In this document: in pieces, positions 32,486-32,681 of the stretch | How the letters are laid out: every line of letters begins with the position of its first letter | Numbering within the stretch: the first letter of the stretch is position 1 | Assembly: GCA_009746045.1 (NCBI GenBank) | Contig: RPFO01002005.1 | Coordinates: 1 to 32,681 of the forward strand | Origin: Mesostigma viride | Taxonomy: Eukaryota > Streptophyta > Mesostigmatophyceae > Mesostigmatales > Mesostigmataceae | Direction of reading: 5' to 3' | Length of the DNA: 32,681 bases | Translations under genes and position numbers: made by a program | The notes under the pieces: model-generated | Told to the model about the DNA's origin: nothing | The model's database searches: none | Seen by the model: only the letters and a program-made list of their open reading frames with translations

Positions 32486-32606
32486 GCTTATTGCATTGAT
32501 TCAATACAACACATTTTTTAAACGCCAAGTTAGCCGTAGTAATTGTATTGCAATGGAATAGGATATCTCGTCCCGCGGGGCGAGAATATCTCTGCATCTA
32601 CACAAA
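32486..32606. promoter_or_regulatory. Divergent spacer with a bulged hairpin
   Basis: GATATCTCG (32562-32570) pairs with CGAGAATATC (32581-32590) apart from one bulged A, around a GC-rich CCCGCGGGG, 16 bases before the ATG at 32607. The left half is AT-rich and presumably holds the promoter of the minus-strand gene. Confidence 0.4.
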
Positions 32607-32681
32607 ATGTCTACCGTGGAATGGACCTACGAGGAGTTCATGGGGTCTGGATGGGACATCCAGGAGCTGGCCGCCCTAAGA
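32607..32681 (+). CDS. Start of an unidentified gene (3'-partial)
   Basis: ATG at 32607 opens MSTVEWTYEEFMGSGWDIQE and runs off the right edge after 25 codons, all open. The AT-rich leader (CACAAAATG) and acidic/aromatic product fit a real gene, but nothing can be said of function. Confidence 0.4.
   Translation, partial: MSTVEWTYEEFMGSGWDIQELAALR

Noticed and set aside
1-32681. tRNA or rRNA genes
   Set aside because: I saw no cloverleaf or rRNA-like sequence on reading, but no covariance search could be run; a missed tRNA in the TTAA element or spacers is possible.

Overview
The window is a gene-dense, GC-rich stretch of a large eukaryotic DNA virus (Nucleocytoviricota, NCLDV), or of such a virus integrated in a host genome. 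The hallmark set is clear: four double-jelly-roll major capsid protein (MCP) genes, an A32-type DNA-packaging ATPase, a VLTF3-type late transcription factor and a PCNA sliding clamp. Genes are closely packed on both strands with short AT-richer spacers and no sign of splicing. I cannot assign a family. A Rieske-type oxygenase of a kind common in plastid and bacterial metabolism makes a photosynthetic or other protist host plausible, but that is inference.

Layout. 1-4388: the 3' part of a DDE-transposase-like gene with an unusual C-terminal extension, then small genes of unknown function (one PIN/NYN-like). 4389-4693: gene-free spacer with a short direct repeat. 4694-11713: probable virion morphogenesis block of membrane-anchored and acidic proteins, a JAMM metalloprotease abutting the packaging ATPase, and a small coiled-coil protein. 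11874-13229: MCP 1. 13353-16148: low-complexity basic and coiled-coil proteins. 16186-18600: Rieske oxygenase, a BRO-N-like gene, and a wrecked chimera of two further copies of that gene. 18635-20351: an AT-richer, apparently non-autonomous insertion bounded by TTAA and 19-bp terminal inverted repeats (TTAA included). 20470-25872: three consecutive MCP paralogues, two tandem and one divergent. 25869-27031: LysM-domain protein. 27063-29023: acidic protein, PCNA and small genes. 29122-31286: a second BRO-N-like gene, then VLTF3. 31388-32681: three uncharacterised genes, the last cut by the window end.

Two things stand out. First, three copies (one intact, two fragments) of the BRO-N-like gene carry, at the same codon position, a 27-nt perfect hairpin (11-bp arms, 5-nt loop) whose arm sequence differs between copies while pairing is kept. 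This looks like selection or gene conversion on a nucleic-acid structure inside a coding region. Second, about ten genes are split by frame changes that nearly all fit the loss of single bases, often in C or G runs. This looks more like indel error in the assembly than gene death, so several split genes below are described as one gene.

The genes suggest virion building (MCPs, ATPase, anchored structural proteins, LysM protein), replication (PCNA), late transcription (VLTF3), protein processing (JAMM), host-metabolism modulation (Rieske oxygenase) and mobile or selfish DNA (DDE gene, BRO-like copies, TTAA element).
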